Shown here: positions 50,858-60,403 of the stretch, piece after piece
How the letters are laid out: each line of letters opens with the position of its first letter
Position numbering within the stretch: position 1 is the first letter of the stretch
Origin: [Clostridium] hylemonae DSM 15053
Lineage (GTDB): Bacteria; Bacillota; Clostridia; Lachnospirales; Lachnospiraceae
Reading direction: 5' to 3'
NCBI RefSeq assembly: GCF_008281175.1
Contig: NZ_CP036524.1
Location: 2,666,001-2,730,000, forward strand
DNA: 64,000 nucleotides
The notes under the pieces: generated by a model
Seen by the model: only the letters and a program-made list of their open reading frames with translations
Told to the model about the DNA's origin: nothing
Database searches by the model: none
Translations under genes and position numbers: made by a program

Positions 50858-52249
50858 TCATCCTTCCTTTCCTGTCCACGTCCTGCAGCATGCGGCAAAC
50901 CGCCGGGCGAACGAAGGATTGGAATAGAAATGCACGTGGGGAAAGCCTGCAAACAGATTTCCCTCTGCATGAACGCACTTCCACGACCGTTTCTTATCCG
51001 GCTTCACCGCCGTGCATCCGTTCCCGTTGTCCGTGCTGTCATAATAATGGAACTCATGCCCTCTTAACACCTCGCCCTGGCCGAGGAAACTCCCCGCTTT
51101 GCCGGCGGACAGCTCCATATACCCGAACCTTACGAGCCGCTCCTTCCTTCGTGCGCTTGCCTGTATCACATCCGCCATCGGGTACATACTGCCGTCGGCG
51201 CCTTCCATCTCCGTGTGAAGATACAGAAAGCCGCCGCACTCTGCCAGACATGGCAGACCGGCTTTGACCGCGCTGCTGATACTTCGGCACATATCTCTGT
51301 TGCCGGACAGCTCTGCCGCGTAAAGCTCCGGATATCCCCCTCCGAGTATGAGACCTGAGATCCCCTGTGGCAGCGACGTGTCATGCAGAGGGCTGAATTC
51401 CACAAGTTCACAGCCAAGCTCTTCTAACAGCTCCAGATTATCCTTGTAATAAAAACAGAATGCCTTATCCCTCGCCACGGCAACTTTTACAGAATGTGAT
51501 GCCTGGATCCCTTCTTCCGCCTCTGCTTCACAGCCTGCTTCTTCCCCTGCTTTTCTTCCGATCTCCAGCAGCAGATCCAGGTCGACGGTCTCAGCCAGGA
51601 GCTTCCCGGCTCTGCGAAGCTGTTCCTGAATGTCCTGAACCTCCCGGGGAAGCACAAGCCCCAGGTGCCGGCTCTTTAGCCGGAACACCTCGTCTTCCGG
51701 CACATAACCGATCACCGGTACCGGAAACCCTCTCTTTGACAGCTCTTCCTCTATCATCTGCTTCATGCGCGGAAACAATCCGCCCGATATGCGGTTTAAC
51801 AGAATTCCCCGGATATTGCTCTCCTCACGGAAGGTAAGGGCACCGAGAATAAGTGGAACGAGGGACAGCGCCGCCCCCTTACACGGGACTACAAGAATGG
51901 CTGGCACGTCAAGGGTCCGGGCCACCTCAAAAGAACTTGCCCGGTCGGTGTCAAGCGACATGCCGTCATAATATCCCATCACGCCCTCCAGCACCGTCAC
52001 TTCTGCCTGCCGTGCATGTCTTAAAAACAACGTTCTTAAGACATCCCCGGACAGGAAAAACAAGTCCAGATTCTCTGATTCCACACCGAGCGCTTCCCGG
52101 TGGAACATCGGGTCAATATAATCCGGACCACATTTGCAGGCCGCCACTTTAAGCCCCCGCCCGGAAAATGCCGACATGAGGGCCGCCGCTATGACCGTCT
52201 TCCCGCTTCCGCTTGACAGAGCCGTTATCATAAACCTTGCGTTTTCCAT
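50858..52249 (-). CDS. cbiA: Cobyrinic acid a,c-diamide synthase
   Basis: 463 residues. The N-terminal ATPase domain has P-loop ALSSGSGKTVIAAAL and CGPDYIDPMFH. The C-terminal glutaminase has the nucleophile Cys in LAECGGFLYL and GHEFHYYDS. It amidates the a and c carboxylates, the first glutamine-dependent step of the late pathway. It starts at the cbiET stop and ends 2 nt before cobT. Confidence 0.95.
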   Translation of the reverse strand: MENARFMITALSSGSGKTVIAAALMSAFSGRGLKVAACKCGPDYIDPMFHREALGVESENLDLFFLSGDVLRTLFLRHARQAEVTVLEGVMGYYDGMSLDTDRASSFEVARTLDVPAILVVPCKGAALSLVPLILGALTFREESNIRGILLNRISGGLFPRMKQMIEEELSKRGFPVPVIGYVPEDEVFRLKSRHLGLVLPREVQDIQEQLRRAGKLLAETVDLDLLLEIGRKAGEEAGCEAEAEEGIQASHSVKVAVARDKAFCFYYKDNLELLEELGCELVEFSPLHDTSLPQGISGLILGGGYPELYAAELSGNRDMCRSISSAVKAGLPCLAECGGFLYLHTEMEGADGSMYPMADVIQASARRKERLVRFGYMELSAGKAGSFLGQGEVLRGHEFHYYDSTDNGNGCTAVKPDKKRSWKCVHAEGNLFAGFPHVHFYSNPSFARRFAACCRTWTGKEG

Positions 52250-53481
52250 CACCTCTGCCCCTTTCCGTCCGACACGACGTACACTGGATTCTGCGCCGAC
52301 ATCATATGATATCTTCCAAGCTTCCTGGCACGTGACGCTGCGATCTGCACGATCTCCGGATCGAAAAGAAGTCCATCCTCTGCCGCCTTCATCACTTCCC
52401 CCACCGTCTCAAGCGACGCGGCATTGATCACGATACCGGCGCCTGGGTTCTTCTTTCTCACCGCGCTCAAAATCGCCTTCAGATTGCCGGAGCTTCCCCC
52501 GACAAACACATGTGTCGGCGCCTCAAGCGCATGCACTGCATCCGGCGCTGTGCCCTCTATGATCTCGATATTATCGCACAGGAACCGCCTCCGGTTCTCT
52601 TCCAGAAGACGGACCGCCTCCGGATTCTTTTCTATGGCATACACTTTGATCTCCCCGGAGCAAAGCGCTGCCTCCACGGAGACGGAGCCTGTGCCCGCCC
52701 CGATGTCATACAGCACCGCATCTTTCGTAAGGCCAAGCTTTCCAATGCTCACAGACCGCACTTCCGACTTTGTCATCGGCACCTCTCCCCGGACAAACGC
52801 GTCGTCCGGCAGATGGACCGCCACCCTTTTATCCGGCGAAGGATTCCGCACAAATGCCACGTCAAGCCCTTCACAGTCTTCCGGCTTAAGCTCCCTTCCC
52901 GTTCTGTGTACTATGGTCTCGTCCTCATAAGAAAGCTGTCTGCCGATCCAAAATTCCACGTCCGCCAGTCCATAATATCTTATCTTTTCGCAGAGCGCTT
53001 CTGCGCACTGGGTTCCGCCGAGAAGCAGGAAGGTCTTTTCGCTGCGCGCGATCGAGTAAATATAGTTCTGGCGCCTGCCGTGGGCGCTCATAAGCGCCGC
53101 GTCTTCCCAGCTCACGCCTAGTCTGGCGGCAAGGTAGGCGACAGAAGAGACGCCAGGGATCAGTTCCGTCTCATATTCCTCCAGTTCCCCGGCCAGTGTC
53201 TTTGCCCCGCTGTAAAATCCACAGTCCCCGGACAGAGCGACTGCAATATGTCTGTACTCGCTGTGTTCCTCTATGATCTCTTTGATTCTTTCTGCCTTAT
53301 AGGCATGGTACGACGGCTTCCCAAAACGGGACAACGCCTCCGTCATGCGGTCCGCGCCGATGATACAGTCACAGCGCTCAAGCGCTGCCTGCGCCTCCCC
53401 GGTGAGAGAGGCGCCAGCCCCCATGCCGATGCCGGTCAGGCTGATCTTCCGTCTGTTATCCTTATGCATTTCCTTATACAT
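52249..53481 (-). CDS. cbiET: Bifunctional cobalt-precorrin C5/C15 methyltransferase-decarboxylase
   Basis: 410 residues. Residues 14-200 form a tetrapyrrole methylase (TGIGMGAGASLTGEAQAAL, VALSGDCGFYSGAKTL), the CbiE part. Residues 210-400 are a Rossmann methyltransferase with SAM motif YDIGAGTGSVSVEAALCSG, the CbiT part that also decarboxylates the C-12 acetate. The fusion equals CobL of aerobic producers. Start at 53481 with AGAGG at 8 nt. It overlaps cbiH by 8 nt. Confidence 0.93.
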   Translation of the reverse strand: MYKEMHKDNRRKISLTGIGMGAGASLTGEAQAALERCDCIIGADRMTEALSRFGKPSYHAYKAERIKEIIEEHSEYRHIAVALSGDCGFYSGAKTLAGELEEYETELIPGVSSVAYLAARLGVSWEDAALMSAHGRRQNYIYSIARSEKTFLLLGGTQCAEALCEKIRYYGLADVEFWIGRQLSYEDETIVHRTGRELKPEDCEGLDVAFVRNPSPDKRVAVHLPDDAFVRGEVPMTKSEVRSVSIGKLGLTKDAVLYDIGAGTGSVSVEAALCSGEIKVYAIEKNPEAVRLLEENRRRFLCDNIEIIEGTAPDAVHALEAPTHVFVGGSSGNLKAILSAVRKKNPGAGIVINAASLETVGEVMKAAEDGLLFDPEIVQIAASRARKLGRYHMMSAQNPVYVVSDGKGQR

Positions 53482-54205
53482 TGCGGTATCCTCTCGGCGT
53501 TACCATACTGCCGTCTATCTGTTTTGTCTGCTCGTTGCCGATATATACGGTCGTGAACATGTCCGCCTCTGTATCCTTAAGCTCCGCCAGCGTCATGACC
53601 TGCCGGGCCTCTCCATCTCTTCCGATATTCCGGACAGTTCCGCAGACTGTATCGTCTCTTTTATACTCCAGCAGTATCTCGCATGCCCGCTTCAGATGAT
53701 CTTTCCGCTTCCTGCTGGACGGGTTATACAGGCAGATGACAAAGTCTGCCATGGCGGCTGCGCGGAGTCTGGCCTCTATCTTCTCCCACGGCGTGAGCAG
53801 GTCGCTTAAACTGATCACCGCAAAATCATGCATGAGCGGAGCGCCGAGTACAGCCGCGCCGCCGGTGGCCGCCGTGATCCCGGGGACTACCTTGATATTG
53901 ACGTGCGGGTATGCGCCTTTTATCTCATACATGAGCCCGGCCATTCCATACACGCCGGCGTCGCCGCTGCACACAAGACTTACATCCCTGCCCTGTTCTG
54001 CCTCCTCAAACGCCATCCGGCACCGTTCTGCTTCCTGTGTCATAGGCGTTGTCAAAAATGTCTTGTCCGGATATTGCCCGCGTATGAGGTCAATATATAC
54101 CGTATATCCGATGATAATGTCACAGCTCTCCAGCGCCTTGCGGGCTTCGCCTGTCATCTGTTCACCGCCGCCCGGACCGATTCCTACCACATATACACTA
54201 TTCAT
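53474..54205 (-). CDS. cbiH: Cobalt-precorrin-3 C17-methyltransferase
   Basis: 243 residues, tetrapyrrole methylase: VYVVGIGPGGGEQMTGEA, YTVYIDLIRGQYPD, VCSGDAGVYGMAGLMYEI and VVPGITAATGGAAVLGAPL. It performs the C-17 methylation and ring contraction. ATG 54205 has GGAGGG, and the frame upstream to 54304 lies inside cbiF. No CbiG or Fe-S extension is fused. Confidence 0.94.
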   Translation of the reverse strand: MNSVYVVGIGPGGGEQMTGEARKALESCDIIIGYTVYIDLIRGQYPDKTFLTTPMTQEAERCRMAFEEAEQGRDVSLVCSGDAGVYGMAGLMYEIKGAYPHVNIKVVPGITAATGGAAVLGAPLMHDFAVISLSDLLTPWEKIEARLRAAAMADFVICLYNPSSRKRKDHLKRACEILLEYKRDDTVCGTVRNIGRDGEARQVMTLAELKDTEADMFTTVYIGNEQTKQIDGSMVTPRGYRNV

Positions 54206-54971
54206 GCTCCTGCCCTCCGGCCGCCGCTTTGCGGAATTCAGTGCCAAATGCCGGATCGTACAGTTTTGAATGCTCATAGCTGCCATCCAGCACTCTGCCG
54301 ACAACGATGAGCGCTGTCTTTATGATTCCTTCCTCTTCCGCGGTCTCTGCCAGCGTCTCCACCGTACAGCGGCATACGTTCTCCTCCGGCCACGTCGCTT
54401 TATAGACAACGGCCGCCGGAGTATCCCCGTCATAACCGCCCGCCATGAGCTCCTCCTGAAGCGCAGGGAGCATGCCCGTGCTCAGGAATATGACCATCGT
54501 GGCCCCGTGCGCCGCAAAGCTTCGGATCGACTCTCCTTCCGGCACCGGGGTCCTGCCTGCCATTCTCGTGATGACGACAGACTGGGAGACGCCGGGCAGC
54601 GTATACTCTGCCTCAAGGGCCGCCGCCGCGCCGCAAAAAGAACTTACGCCCGGACACACCTCATATGGTACCCCTTTTTCCGCCAGGGCGTCCATCTGCT
54701 CCTTCACCGCCCCGTACAGACACGGATCGCCCGTGTGCAGACGCACAACTTTTTTTCCGGCCGCCGCGCCGTCTACGAGCACTTCCAGCACCTCGCCGAG
54801 CGTCATGCGGGCGCTGTTGTATACCTCGCATCCCTCCTTCTTCACATCGAGAAGCGCGGGATTGACAAGAGAACCCGCGTACACGATAATATCGGCCTCT
54901 TTCAGAAATTTCTGTCCCCTGACTGTGATCAGATCACTGGCTCCGGGACCTGCTCCTACAAATACGATCAT
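54198..54971 (-). CDS. cbiF: Cobalt-precorrin-4 C11-methyltransferase
   Basis: 257 residues. FVGAGPGASDLITVRGQKFL, IVYAGSLVNPALL, RLHTGDPCLYGAVKEQM and CPGVSSFCGAAAALEAEYTLP are diagnostic for CbiF/CobM. ATG 54971 with AAGGAG at 8 nt is preferred over GTG 54980. It overlaps cbiH by 8 nt. Confidence 0.95.
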   Translation of the reverse strand: MIVFVGAGPGASDLITVRGQKFLKEADIIVYAGSLVNPALLDVKKEGCEVYNSARMTLGEVLEVLVDGAAAGKKVVRLHTGDPCLYGAVKEQMDALAEKGVPYEVCPGVSSFCGAAAALEAEYTLPGVSQSVVITRMAGRTPVPEGESIRSFAAHGATMVIFLSTGMLPALQEELMAGGYDGDTPAAVVYKATWPEENVCRCTVETLAETAEEEGIIKTALIVVGRVLDGSYEHSKLYDPAFGTEFRKAAAGGQEHE

Positions 54972-54976
54972 CTGTC

Positions 54977-55714
54977 TCACTCCTTAATAATCATCAATGA
55001 ATAATAACCTGCGTCGTCCGGGATATCCTCCACATCCTCATATATACGCTCATCGGGCATACCGCAGTTTTCCGCCATCCGCGCCTTAAGTCCTCTGTCC
55101 TTTACCGCCTGTTTTACAGCGGGCATCTTCTTCCCCGCCTTCATGAGCACCTTCGTCCCGGGAAGCCCGAGACTCTCTTCCACGCCGTAGGACGCCGGGA
55201 TGATGTGGATCTCTTCCCTGTTTTCGGCAAGGCCTGTGTCCATCCTGGCGGCTGCCGCGCAGAAGGAAGGTATTCCCGGAACAAGGCATGTTCTGTACCC
55301 TTGTCTTTTCAGACGCTTGTGCACATACAGACACGTTGAATATATGCTCGGGTCACCGAGTGTGATAAACGCGATCTTTTTCCCCTGCGCCAGGATCTCT
55401 CCGGCCGCATCGGCACATTCGTCGTGGATCTTTTTCAGCTTCTCTTTTTCCTTGATCATAGGCATGGGCAGATAGAGCATTTCTTTTTCCTCCATGCCGG
55501 GTACCGAAGGGAGCGCGGTCTGATAGGCAGTGCACCTTTTCAGATATCCGCCGTGTTCCTCCCTGCGTACAGCGTCATACACCGGCCTGTCCGCCGATTT
55601 GTCCGACACTGCCACCGCGATGACCTCGCACTCCTGTATGATCCTGACTGCTTTGAGCGTAAGAAGCTCCGGATCCCCGGGCCCTACGCCTACTCCGTAA
55701 AATATCCCTTCCAT
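54977..55714 (-). CDS. cbiL: Cobalt-precorrin-2 C20-methyltransferase
   Basis: 245 residues. GVGVGPGDPELLTLKAVRIIQE, FITLGDPSIYSTCLYVHKRL and VPGIPSFCAAAARMDTGLAE match CbiL/CobI. It methylates C-20 after cobalt insertion. The start directly follows the cbiD stop. Confidence 0.95.
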   Translation of the reverse strand: MEGIFYGVGVGPGDPELLTLKAVRIIQECEVIAVAVSDKSADRPVYDAVRREEHGGYLKRCTAYQTALPSVPGMEEKEMLYLPMPMIKEKEKLKKIHDECADAAGEILAQGKKIAFITLGDPSIYSTCLYVHKRLKRQGYRTCLVPGIPSFCAAAARMDTGLAENREEIHIIPASYGVEESLGLPGTKVLMKAGKKMPAVKQAVKDRGLKARMAENCGMPDERIYEDVEDIPDDAGYYSLMIIKE

Positions 55715-56869
55715 CTACACAGTTCCTTTCCGTATCTGTTCCAGTATCTCTGCCGCACGTGATGTCTGTCCAAGTATCCCCTCTTCTGCGGAAAACACGA
55801 TGGCGCCGGTCATCAATGTCTTTCCGGCGCGCTGCTTAAGATGGACATCGATCTGTTCCATAATGGTCTGCATGACAGGCTCCAGCATATTGCTGGCTTT
55901 CAGAATATCCACCGCCCCGGCCGTAGTCACACATTCCATCAACTGCCGCACCGTATCCCGAGATGCCCCGGCGAGGGCAGCGTGGGCGGCAAACACTTCC
56001 ATCCGGCAGTCCGCCTGTCTGGAATGGGTATTCATCACACCGGCGGCTATCTTGACCAGTTTCCCGATATGCCCGACGAACAGGATCCCTTTCATGCCCA
56101 TCCTGACGGCATCATCGATCGTCTCTCCGATATAGTTGCTGCATTTTACCGCAAGTCTGCCGTCATATTTCAGTGTCTCTGTCAGAAAATCACTCCCGTA
56201 ATTGCCGGGCACGATGTAGCACCATTCATGACCGTTTTCTTTCAGCACTTTCATTTCGAGACAGATCGTATCCGTGAGCGCCCGCTCACTCATCGGCTCC
56301 ACGATCCCGCTCGTCCCTAGCACAGAGAGCCCCCCTTCAATTCCAAGTCGGGGATTGAACGTCTTCTCTGCCAAAGCCTCCCCTTCCGGTATGGATATGA
56401 TGATGTGCAGGCCAAAGGTACATCCGAACTTCCGTCTCTGCTCCTCCACCGCCTCCACGATCATACGGCGCGGCACTTTATTGATGGCGGCCGCCCCCGG
56501 CGGCTGATCGAGCCCTTTCTTCGTGACTCTTCCCACGCCTTTTCCTCCGTCCAGACTGACTGACGTCCCCGCGCGCCTTGCCACTTCCGCAAAGACGAGC
56601 ACACCGTCCGTCACATCCGGGTCATCCCCGCTGTCCTTGCGGACTGCGCAGCTTACACGGTCTGCTCCCATGTCAATACACTCCACGGCCAGATAGAGTA
56701 CGGCCCCTTGCGGAGTCTTAAGAGACACCTGATATACCGGCTCTTTCGACAGCAGCATGAAAGCCGACGCCTTCGCCGCAGCAGCCGCGCAACTTCCGGT
56801 CGTATAACCGGTGCGCAGCAGCTTCTGATCTTTCCATACGGTCTGTGTATTCCTGCCGTCTCCTTTCAT
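55715..56869 (-). CDS. cbiD: Cobalt-precorrin-5B C1-methyltransferase
   Basis: 384 residues. LRTGYTTGSCAAAAAKA, DSGDDPDVTDG, GLDQPPGAAAINKVPRRMI, GIVEPMSERAL and GFVGHIGKLVKIAAG-like VGHIGKLVKIAAGVMNTHS are the CbiD signatures. It is unrelated in fold to the other methylases. CbiD plus CbiG and CbiK define the anaerobic route. AAAGGAG precedes the ATG. Confidence 0.96.
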   Translation of the reverse strand: MKGDGRNTQTVWKDQKLLRTGYTTGSCAAAAAKASAFMLLSKEPVYQVSLKTPQGAVLYLAVECIDMGADRVSCAVRKDSGDDPDVTDGVLVFAEVARRAGTSVSLDGGKGVGRVTKKGLDQPPGAAAINKVPRRMIVEAVEEQRRKFGCTFGLHIIISIPEGEALAEKTFNPRLGIEGGLSVLGTSGIVEPMSERALTDTICLEMKVLKENGHEWCYIVPGNYGSDFLTETLKYDGRLAVKCSNYIGETIDDAVRMGMKGILFVGHIGKLVKIAAGVMNTHSRQADCRMEVFAAHAALAGASRDTVRQLMECVTTAGAVDILKASNMLEPVMQTIMEQIDVHLKQRAGKTLMTGAIVFSAEEGILGQTSRAAEILEQIRKGTV

Positions 56870-56890
56870 CCGGATGCTCCTTTCTCCAGG

Positions 56891-57670
56891 CTACATGACA
56901 GCCTCTATGTGCTCTGCATAGATATTTCGGATCCCTTTCATCTCGCCAAGCCCTTTCACAAGCGTTCTCACCTCATAACCGGCCGCCTCAAGCTCTGTCT
57001 TCCACGAATCATCCTCCCCCGCCATGTCATTTTTGGCATGGTCTCCTGCCACTACCATGAACGGCATGAGCATGACTTTTTTCATGCCCGAGATCTCCAG
57101 TCTGGTCATCACATTGCGCAAGTCCGGGAAACCTTCCACCGTCCCTACAAGTACCTGACTGTACCCGAGGGAATGAAAGGTATACTCAAGCGTAGGATAG
57201 GCGGCATTGGCGTGATGATCCGTACCGTGCCCCATCAGGACAAGCGCCTCCCCCTCTTTTAGCTCCACTTCCGCCATCACTGCATGGATCGCCTTCTTAT
57301 AATCATCCACACTTGTCAGCAGCGGTCTGCCGGCCCGGATTTTCTTAAATCTGTCTGTATATTCCATCAGGTCTTCCATCATCTTGTCATTTTCGATCCC
57401 GTTTATGATGTGGGTCGGCTGGACGATGACTTCCTCCATCCCGTCTGCCGCCATCTGCTCCATGGCGCCTTTTACCGTGAAAATATCCAGGTGCTGCGTC
57501 CTCTTTAATTTCCTCAATATCATCTGACTTGTAAACGCACGGTATACGCGGTATGTGGGAAATGCTTCTTCTATATGCCGCTCCACCTGCTCAATACTCT
57601 TTTTCAGCGCATCCATATGGCTCGTTCCAAAGCTTACCACAAGTACCGCCCTCTTCGTCTTTCCTTCCAT
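56891..57670 (-). CDS. cbiK: Sirohydrochlorin cobaltochelatase
   Basis: 259 residues of the CbiK type. AVLVVSFGTSHMDALKKSIEQVE and the metal-site His in LVLMGHGTDHHANAAYPTLEY are conserved, and the second His-rich site is at VVAGDHAKNDM. There is no signal peptide, so it is cytoplasmic, unlike the periplasmic CbiK of sulfate reducers. It inserts Co2+ into sirohydrochlorin. The second of two ATGs (57670) is 7 nt from GGAGG. Confidence 0.94.
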   Translation of the reverse strand: MEGKTKRAVLVVSFGTSHMDALKKSIEQVERHIEEAFPTYRVYRAFTSQMILRKLKRTQHLDIFTVKGAMEQMAADGMEEVIVQPTHIINGIENDKMMEDLMEYTDRFKKIRAGRPLLTSVDDYKKAIHAVMAEVELKEGEALVLMGHGTDHHANAAYPTLEYTFHSLGYSQVLVGTVEGFPDLRNVMTRLEISGMKKVMLMPFMVVAGDHAKNDMAGEDDSWKTELEAAGYEVRTLVKGLGEMKGIRNIYAEHIEAVM

Positions 57671-58536
57671 CATCTTCCCTCCGCTATATATTGTTCCAGC
57701 TGCTCAAAATTCACAGGCGGCCTCAAGTCTTTCTCCAGAACACCCTTTTCCTCGAGACGCCAAAAAAGCCGGAGTACGGCCGGCGCCTCCTGGTTCGCAA
57801 GGGCCAGCTCCTCCCTGCTGCCGCACACCGTTACAGGGTCCGCCTGAAGCAGTACCCTCCCCTCATGCATGAGCACGATCTCATCCGCCCATTCAAGCGC
57901 ATAGCCGATGTCATGTGTGGCCATCAATATGGTGATCCCCTCCATTGCCAGTCTGTCCACGATCTCGTTCATGAGCTTCGTATGCTTTGCGTCAAGCGCA
58001 GACGCAGGTTCATCGAGAATGATGACATCCGGGTGCATGACAAGAACATCCGCGATGGCCACCTGTTTTTTCTGCCCTCCGCTCAGTGCATGCGCCGGAC
58101 GGTCCCGGAACGGCGTGATCTCCAGATCATCCATCACCCGCTCTATCTCACTTCGCACCTCAGCCTCCGGAAGTCCCAGATTCATAGGTCCAAAAGAGAT
58201 CTCCTGGTATACGCTCGCCAAAAACAGCTGATCATCCGGGTCCTGAAATACGATCCCGACTTTGCGTCTTACATCCATCAGTCCTTTTCTGGAATAGTCC
58301 AAAGGCCTGCCTCCAATGAATATCGTCCCACTGTCCGGTTTATGGATCCCATTGCAGCACAGAAAAAATGTAGACTTTCCCGAGCCGTTGGCCCCTAAGA
58401 AAGCGACCTTTTTCCCTCTTGCGATCTTCAGGCTGACGCCGTTCAATGACGGCCGGCCGCCGTCCTCGTACGAATAATAAACATCCTTCGCTTCTACAAT
58501 GATATCTTCAGCCGTCTCTTCCGCTTCTTTCCTCAT
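57670..58536 (-). CDS. cbiO: Cobalt ECF transporter ATPase
   Basis: 288 residues. Walker A GANGSGKST, Q-loop FQDPDDQLF, signature LSGGQKKQ, Walker B VIILDEPASALD and the H-loop MATHDIGYALEWA are present. It energises CbiMNQ. ATG 58536 with GGAGG replaces the longer frame. The order M-N-Q-O is standard. Confidence 0.95.
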   Translation of the reverse strand: MRKEAEETAEDIIVEAKDVYYSYEDGGRPSLNGVSLKIARGKKVAFLGANGSGKSTFFLCCNGIHKPDSGTIFIGGRPLDYSRKGLMDVRRKVGIVFQDPDDQLFLASVYQEISFGPMNLGLPEAEVRSEIERVMDDLEITPFRDRPAHALSGGQKKQVAIADVLVMHPDVIILDEPASALDAKHTKLMNEIVDRLAMEGITILMATHDIGYALEWADEIVLMHEGRVLLQADPVTVCGSREELALANQEAPAVLRLFWRLEEKGVLEKDLRPPVNFEQLEQYIAEGR

Positions 58537-59306
58537 ACGGTTCTCCTCCATATCACAAGTGCCAGCAGTATAAGTTCAAATAATACGATGCCTGCTATTT
58601 CCGCCGGCCGCGCCGGCCTCTGTTCCTCCAGCACCCGGATCGTCCCGTCATAGCACCTTGACTCCATTGCGTCGTATAAAGCGCCGGAACGGCGGAACGC
58701 TTTGATCAAAAGCCCACAGCCCATCTGTCCGAAGGATCTCACCGATGTCCTGAGATCCCGGTTTCCAAGTCTTGCTTTCTGAGATACGAGTATGGCGGAC
58801 GCAGTCTCCATCAGTACAAATATATACCGGTAGATCAGAAGCATCAGTTCTATGATCACCCTCGGGCACCGAAGCCGGTTCAATACCGACATAATGTCTG
58901 TCATCGTCGTGTTGAGCGACAGAAAGTACAGACAGGAGACCGCCGACATGGCTGTCACGATCAGGCGCACGCCAAATAGGACCGAATCCCGGCTTCCCGT
59001 GATAAAAAAGGCGCCCACCGGTACCGCATAGGCATCCAGTGGGACTTTGGAAATATTCACGATAATGGCAAGTGTACTTAAGATAACAAACGCAAGAGGA
59101 ACCGCCATAAGCCGTATATAGTGCCCCGGGGCGATACCGCCCTTCCTCACGGTCAGAAAGCTGTTTACGGCAAGTACGGCCGCTGAAATTAGAAACATAC
59201 GGCTGAGAATGCAGAACAACAATGACAACATGGAAAAGGCAAATTTTTCTCCCGCATTTACATACCTGAGCTTTGACTGGTAGCAAAGCTTGTCAACAAC
59301 GATCAT
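58533..59306 (-). CDS. cbiQ: Cobalt ECF transporter transmembrane subunit
   Basis: 257 residues with about five to six transmembrane helices. The conserved CbiQ arginine-rich coupling motif region appears as ASAILVSQKARLGNRDLRTSVRSFGQMGCGLLIKAF, which contacts CbiO. It starts 22 nt after cbiN and overlaps cbiO by 4 nt. Confidence 0.93.
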   Translation of the reverse strand: MIVVDKLCYQSKLRYVNAGEKFAFSMLSLLFCILSRMFLISAAVLAVNSFLTVRKGGIAPGHYIRLMAVPLAFVILSTLAIIVNISKVPLDAYAVPVGAFFITGSRDSVLFGVRLIVTAMSAVSCLYFLSLNTTMTDIMSVLNRLRCPRVIIELMLLIYRYIFVLMETASAILVSQKARLGNRDLRTSVRSFGQMGCGLLIKAFRRSGALYDAMESRCYDGTIRVLEEQRPARPAEIAGIVLFELILLALVIWRRTV

Positions 59307-59328
59307 ATACTGCTCCTCTCACCGGTGT

Positions 59329-59652
59329 CTATTCCTTCTTTGCCTCATCGCCTCTCAGCCATTTTCTGCGCTCTACAAAGCGTCCCATGAGAAAGGCGAT
59401 TATGCCGACACCGATCCCCGTCTGAACACAGAAGACCAGACTCTCTATTTCACCCGGCAGTTCTCCTCCGAGCGCTGTCTCCAGCACCGGGGTGAACCAC
59501 GGTGTATATTCTCCGTTGATCTCTTCCACCATCACGCTTCCCGCATCGTCTGAACCGCCGAACTCGGCTCCCTTCAGGGCAAATAACGGAATAACTGCTA
59601 TCAATACCGCAGCAGCCAATAATATGATCACTGTCTTTGTATTTTTCGTCAT
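59329..59652 (-). CDS. cbiN: Cobalt transport subunit CbiN
   Basis: 107 residues. Two transmembrane helices flank an extracytoplasmic loop with GAEFGGSDDAGSVMVEEI and YTPWFTPV, the CbiN signature. It is needed for metal capture by CbiM. The spacing to cbiM is 1 nt. Confidence 0.94.
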   Translation of the reverse strand: MTKNTKTVIILLAAAVLIAVIPLFALKGAEFGGSDDAGSVMVEEINGEYTPWFTPVLETALGGELPGEIESLVFCVQTGIGVGIIAFLMGRFVERRKWLRGDEAKKE

Positions 59653-59653
59653 C

Positions 59654-60403
59654 TTACCTTGCCTCCTTCAAAAAACCTATTGCTTTCAGTTCCGGTCTTG
59701 CATAGGATTCCAGGCCGATCACTATGACAACGGTCAGAATCCCCTCGATCACGGCGAGCGAAAGCTGGGTGGGCGCGAACACTCCGAGGAATTTTACAGC
59801 GGAAGCCGCAGCCCCGCCGGACTCGGAAGGATACGCAATCGCAAGCTGTATGCTCGTCACGCAATATGTAAAGATATCCCCGAGACACGCCGCCAGAAAT
59901 ACGGAAACTTTTCTGTTCATTTTACATTTGGAACAGAGCTTATAGATACCAAACGAAAGCAGCGGTCCTGCAACCGCCATGGAAAATGTGTTGGCTCCGA
60001 GTGTCGTGAGGCCTCCGTGGGCAAGCAGAACTGCCTGGAACAGCAGCACGATGACGCCGAGCACGCTGACCGCAGAAGGGCCGAACAATATAGCCCCAAG
60101 GCCTGTCCCCGTCATATGTGAGCAGCTTCCTGCCACGGATGGGATCTTCAGGGAAGATATCACAAAGATAAATGCTCCCGCCATCGCGATCAATGTTATG
60201 GATTTTCTGTTTTCTTTTAGTCTTTTTTTCAGTGAGATCAGTCCGGCTGCCAGAAACGGGATACAGATAACTCCCCATGCAACGCAGAAAGCTGCAGGGA
60301 GATATCCCTCCATAATGTGCATTGCATTTGCAACCGGTGTGACGGCAAACATAAGCGCAAAGGCTATGGCTGCCTTGAGTAAGATTTTTTCTTTTTTTGA
60401 CAT
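59654..60403 (-). CDS. cbiM: Cobalt-binding S component CbiM
   Basis: 249 residues. An N-terminal hydrophobic leader precedes the metal-binding motif AMHIMEGYLP, where the processed N-terminus MHI coordinates Co2+. SCSHMTGTGLGAILFGP supplies further ligands. Seven transmembrane segments are expected. First gene of the riboswitch-controlled operon. GAGAG precedes the ATG. Confidence 0.95.
   Translation of the reverse strand: MSKKEKILLKAAIAFALMFAVTPVANAMHIMEGYLPAAFCVAWGVICIPFLAAGLISLKKRLKENRKSITLIAMAGAFIFVISSLKIPSVAGSCSHMTGTGLGAILFGPSAVSVLGVIVLLFQAVLLAHGGLTTLGANTFSMAVAGPLLSFGIYKLCSKCKMNRKVSVFLAACLGDIFTYCVTSIQLAIAYPSESGGAAASAVKFLGVFAPTQLSLAVIEGILTVVIVIGLESYARPELKAIGFLKEAR

Noticed and set aside
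50158-51267. 369-codon plus-strand frame opposite cobT/cbiA
   Set aside because: Antisense to two well-supported genes, with no motif or start signal. Typical of GC-rich coding sequence.
54225-54245. CCGCTTTGCGG shared between the end of cbiF and the cbiB-cobD hairpin (47402-47414) as a dispersed repeat
   Set aside because: Only 11 bp, GC-rich and one copy lies within coding sequence, so chance is adequate explanation.
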